Positions 58,852 to 64,000 of a DNA stretch of 64,000 nt are shown piece by piece. The stretch is from Luscinia megarhynchos (taxonomy: Eukaryota; Chordata; Aves; Passeriformes; Turdidae), in the NCBI GenBank assembly GCA_034336665.1, contig CM067569.1:19971820-20035819 (forward strand), in the 5' to 3' direction. Below the pieces are notes generated by a model. The model saw only the letters and a program-made list of their open reading frames with translations, did no database searches and had not been told where the DNA came from. Numbering within the stretch: position 1 is the first letter of the stretch; every line of letters begins with the position of its first letter. A program made the translations under genes and the position numbers.

Positions 58852-58966
58852 CTCTATGTATGATCTTGGGAAGATGCCAACTCTGCCATGGTGTTCACCT
58901 TCGAGCCAGTTCTGGTCAATCTGCTTGTAAATGTAAACAATATCTCCTTTTTGCAGAGGAAGTTCC
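58852..58966 (-). CDS. SORBS1: SORBS1 exon, main part of SH3-1
   Basis: 115 bp, entry phase 2, exit phase 0; acceptor TTAACAG|GGAACTT, donor ATAGAG|GTAGCT. Encodes [20 protein letters not shown] then [20 protein letters not shown] loop, conserved Trp, and the GIFPxSY pocket. After the conserved Trp the residue is Leu (TGG CTC), where I recall Tyr in human SORBS1 and SORBS2. Confidence 0.96.
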
Positions 58967-60460
58967 CTGTTAACAACACAAGCACTCCATCAGAACTTCA
59001 CTGGAGGAGAACAGATGTGTTCGTTTTTCTGTCCAGCAATCCCTATGTACGAAGGTGTTCATCAGCATGTTGATACACATCATGCTCAACCCAAAGCACA
59101 AGCTAAATGTTGAGGATTACTCTGTTCATATTGTGATGTACAGGACCTCTCTTGTTCTTTGGGCATTCTGTCAAAAAAATTGGCCTGGGAAGGCCCTAAT
59201 AACCACAAACTCTCCAGAAGTAATGGGGTCAAGCTCGAGCCAAATATGACACTGGCTACTTTCCACGTTGGATATGATGAGCAGCCCTCAATTCCTGTTT
59301 TGAAACAGTCATGTCATAAGCGCCTTCCAAAGAGACACATGGTTTTAATCTGAGCTAGTTTGCTGATTAGATTAACATACTTACAGGGCAAAGTTGATCC
59401 TGCAATGATTACTGATGGTCAGCCTGTGATTGTGCAATCACTGACCTCAACTGGGCTAAAAATTGGAATTTCACTCCACAGCAGTGCTAAAATTATGAAT
59501 GTCTGCGGCTTGAAGAACTGTGGCCAGCTTGCACTAGGCTCATAAACTTACTACTTGGGTTCCCAGAGGAAAATAAACAACACAGCCTTTTCTAAGACCA
59601 TTTTTACAAGCTCTGCCTTACTTTTGTCTGGCACCTGGTATGTTCTACTCAACAACAGCTACACCTAATCTGCCTCAGTTTTATTACAGGTGCTGGGGAG
59701 ATGCTATTTAAATTATTACAAATCATCACCCATAGAACATATAAAAAATATTCTCAGGACATTAGCTCATGAGACAAAAACTAGCCTTACTGAATTCTAT
59801 TCTTCTTCCTCCCTCCCTAGCAATGTCAATATGAAAGCTTCTCCAGGCTCATGCTGAGAGAGAGGCTTTCCAGGCCTTGTCTTCACAGCAGCCTTCCCAA
59901 AAAAGAACAACTAGTGCCATGGGATTTACACAAAGGACCACAACAGGGCTTGGAGGTACAACAATGACATCTGAAACATCCACTGATGTATCCACAGATG
60001 CCAGAGAGCAGTGACCACTCTGCACACTTCTGTGTTCTGAATTAGGAAAACACTGAATCAGGGGCACACATGCTTAAAGTCAGGCATCTGTTTAACTTTC
60101 GTCCATGGGCTATCCTTCCAACAGTGAAAAGGATGTGAAAAGGTTGTTTCTCCCCTGTGGCTCCACCCACCAATAGGGCAGAGCACTCACTTGATATGGT
60201 AAAAAACGTAGGGTTGTCCTAAAAATCATGTGGGATAGAGGTGCACTAAGAAAGAAGACATTTTCCTAAAGGTCCTTTAGATGCCATGACCTGCAAGGTT
60301 CATATTCCTTTTCCCTGCCTTACTATGGATAACTTTGCCTTAAGAACTGGAAAGACACCCTAAAACATGAAATGAATTACACAACACTTAAAAAATGCTG
60401 CATCATAGGGAAAAAAATACAGGAAGAACACTCCAGGTAGGAACAGCAGACTGTACTCAC
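58967..60460 (-). other. SORBS1: SORBS1 intron within SH3-1
   Basis: 1.5 kb. Contains an old-repeat-like stretch at about 60,030-60,100 (listed separately). No exon recognised. Confidence 0.6.
60030..60100. repeat. Second probable ancient amniote repeat fragment
   Basis: The stretch GAATTAGGAAAACACTGAAT, CAGGGGCACACATGCTTAAA, GTCAGGCAT resembles the same AAGCAC/GCACATGCTTAAAGT repeat type seen at 50,221-50,271. Identification is from memory of recurring bird and reptile sequence; family name unknown. Confidence 0.35.
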
Positions 60461-60507
60461 TTTAGTGTCTGTGCTTTAAAGTCAAACTTGGCTCTAGCAG
60501 GTCTCAT
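60461..60507 (-). CDS. SORBS1: SORBS1 short exon opening SH3-1
   Basis: 47 bp, entry phase 0, exit phase 2; acceptor AAATCTCCAG|ATG, donor CTAAA|GTGAGT. Encodes MRPARAKFDFKAQTLK (last codon split). ARAKFDFKAQT is the ALYDY-type strand of SH3-1. Its acceptor carries an unusually long, pure T tract. Confidence 0.95.
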
Positions 60508-60517
60508 CTGGAGATTT

Positions 60518-60538
60518 AAAAAAAAAAAAAAAAAAAAA
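60518..60538 (-). repeat. 21-T homopolymer in the SH3-1 exon's polypyrimidine tract
   Basis: On the minus strand a pure run of 21 T ends 10 nt before the exon start at 60,507, so it forms the polypyrimidine tract of that acceptor. Such a run is expected to be length-polymorphic. Confidence 0.9.
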
Positions 60539-61951
60539 GGAAAATCAATACATTAAAATAACATCTAGGTTTTCAATCCTCTTCTGAGGAAATTACTCAA
60601 ACTCTTCTACAGCTAAGATTAGCACGGGGAAGAAATTGAATGCAGGTATTCTGCTACAAGCTTGCGTGCAACTGATATAACAGTCCAAATATGCTGGATG
60701 GGCATCTCCACCAGAACACAAAGTGCCAACTTCTGGCACAGCAGTAATTAGGAGATCTACAGGAAATGGACTAACAGCAGTCAACTTTTAATATGACTAA
60801 CCCTGATGAATGAGAGCTGCTCCAGTAACTACAGTTACTGGGGCTCCAGGACCAAAATTCTCTTGACATTTGAATGGAAAAGGAAAATATACTATCTTGG
60901 AAAAACAGTAGGATATTATTTGATGAGGCTCTTATTATTACCTGGCCCTGCTGAATACTGCAATGTGACCCATGTACTCTGTATCAATTGGCAAGAAAGA
61001 GACAAAGGTGAAGAGGAAAGATGAATAAATTAGGCACATGTTTAAAAAAGGTCTTCAGTGGCTGAAGAACCAAAATGTATGTTGACAGAAGGCCTGGGCT
61101 CTAAAGGTTTACTTGGCTGATTTTCTAATTGCCACAAAATATTCAGACAATTTAAAAGTCATTTTGGTAACACAGCATAAAATACAAAGCAGTCACACTG
61201 ATGAGGCTCCAGAGCATCCAAAACTAAAGGGCAGACAGGTGTACTCCATCCAGATGGTGAGCACCTCACCCACCACCACAGTGCAGCTCCTCTGGGGAAA
61301 CAGAGCTGCTCTCAAGAGCCCAGCAGCAACCCATGGGAGGCAGGAAAGGCATCTGGCCATAACACCTGGACACAACATCCAGCCCTCCAGAAAAGCGCCT
61401 TGGGCTCATGGAAAAAATATGTACCTCCTCCTTTGTCTCTTTCAGAAAGTCCAACCAGGTTGTATGCAGTGAAACATGCAGAGACTTTTTTCTGATTGTT
61501 TCTAAAGGACATTAAGCATATTTCAAGAGAAGAAACAATGCATTTCTAAAAAAAACCCCTATGTGACAGCCCATGGCCAGGATCAACAAGACATGAAGTT
61601 TCTAAGCATAAGGCACAGACAAGAAGACAATGTAGCAATATGATGCAAAAGATGTAGATCGCCTTTGATTGACTAAGTAGCTGATATTTAAAGGCATGCA
61701 TCACAGGTGTGCACCAGCAATTCTCAGCAGGCATGCTTTAATATATGCAGCTTGGTATAGAGATATCAATTAATTTACCAGGCATAAAAGTCAAAGCAGA
61801 TCTAAATGAAGCCAGAATGGGAAAGGGGAAGGTGGAGAAAAAAAACAACAAACGACATTCTCTGAAGAGCTAATGTCGGCCTAAAGCACAACATTGTGAG
61901 AGGCAATTATTGCTTTGGGTCAAGCAGCAGACTGAGGTAACTAAAACAGAC
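60539..61951 (-). other. SORBS1: SORBS1 intron before SH3-1
   Basis: 1.4 kb; overlapping open frames at 61,113-61,512 on both strands have no recognised family. No exon or repeat supported. Confidence 0.6.
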
Positions 61952-62119
61952 CTCTGACCCAGATTTCCTCTTTGCTGTATCGTCTACATTTAGGAGGTCC
62001 CCAAATCGTTCATTAGTGATAAACTGATGGTGCGTTGGAATAACCCCTGTGTGCCTTCTAGCGGCAATATCAGCTTCTTCTTGCTCACGTTTAAGCCGTC
62101 TCTGGTCCTCTAAAAGTTT
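61952..62119 (-). CDS. SORBS1: SORBS1 exon, charged helix before SH3-1
   Basis: 168 bp (56 codons), phase 0 in and out; acceptor TTTATGGCAG|AAA, donor GTCAGAG|GTCTGT. Encodes KLLEDQRRLKREQEEADIAA, RRHTGVIPTHHQFITNERFG, DLLNVDDTAKRKSGSE. The highly charged start is predicted helical or coiled coil. The HQFITNERFGDLLN segment is nearly invariant in SORBS1 as I recall it. The symmetric phase would allow skipping. Confidence 0.96.
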
Positions 62120-63657
62120 CTGCCATAAAATTGCATAAAATGGGCAGTAAATCATTTAGTTAAAGGCATTCAAAAGCTGCCATAAATGTGACTTAAGATT
62201 CCTGAGGTCCCTGCAAATAGCTGGAGCTTTACAGTTCAGTATCAAATATTGTTTCTACTAACTAAATATTACCCTTTTGTTTTACAAACACAGAAGTTAC
62301 ATCATCACTATGGCATAACTGAAATCTAGCTCACAGAGAGGAACTGATCCAAAGCTGATGGAAGTCAATGAGGAGTTTTTCTAAGTTTCAAGCAGGTCTT
62401 AGGAGGTTCAAAGAAGATTGCTGATAATGCAGAGATCTGATCCAAACCCTCTTCAACCAAAAAGAAGTATCTCTCATTGACTTCCAAGAGACCTGAATCA
62501 GCCTCATTGAGTTCTGAGGCACCAACTTCTCCTAAGCCTTGCAAGGAGCTTGGGAGGGTGCCTAACCACACTCAGGTTCCCCCATACTTCTTTTGGGCTC
62601 ATGTAACACACTTTGTAAGATAAAGTAAATAAACATCTAAGAATTATTTTGGATTTCTAAGGTCTCTGGCACATTAAATGGAAACATTCTTGTGTATCTG
62701 CACAGAAGGATTCTACCACCTTCTGGGGCTGACTAGGCTGAAGAGTTCAGCTGTGTGCTAACTAATTTGAAACCAGAAAGGCTTTCTGAATTCAGGTTTT
62801 TGATGTTACATGAGTTTTCACATTGAATTTTAGAAGTGGAGGAATTACTAACTTTCACAGGACAAGACAGCAAAACCTATTTTTCACACAGGAATTAAGA
62901 GCAGGTTTTACCTATTTCAAAGCACATATAAACATTATTTGAACTCAGAAAGTTAACGCTAAAAGCAAAAATTTTTCCCCCCCAGGCAGAGGAAATTAAT
63001 TCCATCTTCCAGGAAAGCAAGCACTTTTTAACTTCTTTAACTCAGGTTGAATACAGTCAGTGCTGGAAAGTCTATGTGGCTTTCCTATCATTTTAGCTTG
63101 TCCCACTGTTACCCAGCCATTTCAAAAATGACCACTACTTTCTGTTGACAATGACTTCAGACACCATAAAGAATTCTACCTTGCATTGGGGGAAAACTTA
63201 CCACTTTCTGATAGCTTAAAACACCTCACACTTGCTGTTCAAAATTTGAGGACCCCCACAGGAAAAACAGTGTTTTCACCAGTCTGATTAATACTGAGTC
63301 ATGCATGAAGAACAATTACAGATTACCAATCTTTTTCTGCAAGTATTAGAGTGTTGCAACACTTCTCACATTCATTTCCAACCTTTTTATATTACTTAAA
63401 GCCCCTAAATGTAATTTTATGCAATTTATAAGAACTATCAGGTTTATTTCAAACAAGGTGAACTGGACTATACAAATTATACAATAAATCAGTGGCAGAG
63501 AGTATTGAAAGTAAAACATACCAGTTACTGTTTGTTACTCTAACTTCCAGGACACATAGCCATGGACACACAAGCTGTCCTTATGTAAGGCTGAATGCTG
63601 TATTTCCTGAATATGGAGCTGCTACCACTGTTATAAGGCCACAAAGGAGGGCATTAC
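62120..63657 (-). other. SORBS1: SORBS1 intron
   Basis: 1.5 kb. Holds the degenerate inverted repeat at 62,340-62,510 (listed separately). No exon recognised. Confidence 0.6.
62340..62510. repeat. Degenerate inverted repeat, probable old MITE-like or amniote repeat
   Basis: GATCCAAAGCTGATGGAAGT followed by CAATGAG at about 62,347-62,373 is mirrored by CTCATTGACTTCCAAGAGAC followed by CTGAATC at about 62,473-62,499. The shared arm CTCATTGACTTCCA is exact over 14 bases, with partial match beyond. ATTGACTTC / GAAGTCAAT arms near GATCC are typical of an old interspersed repeat in birds and reptiles; family not named. Confidence 0.45.
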
Positions 63658-63746
63658 CTCTTTATCATCATGCCGCCTGCGGAGAATTTCTTCTGGAGTT
63701 TCCATGTAATCAACTGGTGCAAAATGCCTTGGTGATTCTGAATCTA
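63658..63746 (-). CDS. SORBS1: SORBS1 exon upstream of the charged helix
   Basis: 89 bp (or 86 bp) with exit phase 0; donor AAAGAG|GTAATG. Encodes DSESPRHFAPVDYMETPEE then ILRRRHDDKE, matching the PRHFTPVDYME region of SORBS1 that precedes LLEDQRRL. The acceptor is a tandem AAGTAG: use of the first AG starts the exon at 63,746, the second at 63,743, so isoforms may differ by one residue. Upstream exons are outside the window. Confidence 0.9.
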
Positions 63747-64000
63747 CTTCAAAACAACATAAGGAAGTTGAAATACACATGGATTTATCTAGCATAACCA
63801 GAAAGGAAAAAAATAGATATTTTTAAACAATTTGCTTCCATTACAACAGTAAGGATTCTCAATTGCCATTGACCAAATTGCCAATCGGATGTTGAAAATT
63901 TATTCATTTTTTTCCCTTTTGGGCTGTGCATGTGAACAAAGATCCAAGAACAGGGAGAAAATAATGATACAGGAAAGATTAAAGACATAGAAGGACTTTG
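63747..64000 (-). other. SORBS1: SORBS1 intron, partial, to right edge
   Basis: Intron sequence leading to the window edge; the upstream SORBS1 exons (including SoHo) lie beyond. Nothing recognised. Confidence 0.6.

Noticed and set aside
60518..60538. Poly(A) run as the tail of a processed retrocopy
   Set aside because: It sits exactly in the polypyrimidine tract of a SORBS1 acceptor; no adjoining retrocopy or target duplication was seen.

Overview
This is vertebrate, intron-rich nuclear DNA, most likely from a bird and probably a songbird or close relative. Two protein-coding genes can be recognised, both on the minus strand and arranged head to tail. The 3' part of SORBS1 (sorbin and SH3 domain containing 1, CAP/ponsin) fills about 42.6-64 kb. 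The 5' part of PDLIM1 (CLP36/elfin, PDZ and LIM domain 1) fills about 0-40.4 kb. This matches the gene order of human 10q23.33-q24.1, where SORBS1 also ends just upstream of PDLIM1. The best clue to the lineage is a 578-bp solo LTR in PDLIM1 intron 1. Its ends and internal motifs match the abundant ERVL-type LTRs of passerine genomes as I remember them. No plus-strand gene, tRNA, rRNA or CRISPR array was found.

Region by region (gene sense is right to left). SORBS1 contributes eleven coding exons between 63.75 and 44.69 kb. They encode the end of the linker after the SoHo region, three SH3 domains and two in-frame cassette exons of 729 and 117 bp between SH3-2 and SH3-3; the stop codon is at 44,686-44,688. 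An AT-rich 3' UTR follows. After about 2.2 kb of spacer comes a CpG island with PDLIM1 exon 1 (PDZ start). A 14-copy GC-rich minisatellite and the solo LTR lie in PDLIM1 intron 1, followed by exons 2, 3, 4 and 5. The LIM-domain exons are beyond the left edge.

The most interesting observation is an extra exon in PDLIM1 at 5,934-6,220. It encodes 95 residues ending in a ZM-type motif that resembles the skeletal-muscle exon of the paralogue PDLIM3 (ALP), not the ordinary PDLIM1 exon 4. It has the same phases as exon 4 (0 in, 2 out). Skipping both exons, or including both, gives a premature stop, so the reading frame itself enforces mutually exclusive use. RBFOX-type UGCAUG motifs lie just upstream of exon 4 (two) and downstream of the extra exon (one, plus two GCAUG), the arrangement expected for a muscle-type switch. 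I know of no such exon in human PDLIM1. It looks like an ancestral ALP/CLP36 splice switch still present in this lineage.

Both proteins are actin/Z-disc/focal-adhesion adaptors. PDLIM1 binds alpha-actinin, and SORBS1 binds vinculin, flotillin and CBL. The three human pairs PDLIM1-SORBS1, PDLIM3-SORBS2 and PDLIM2-SORBS3 suggest that this neighbourhood is older than the vertebrate genome duplications.
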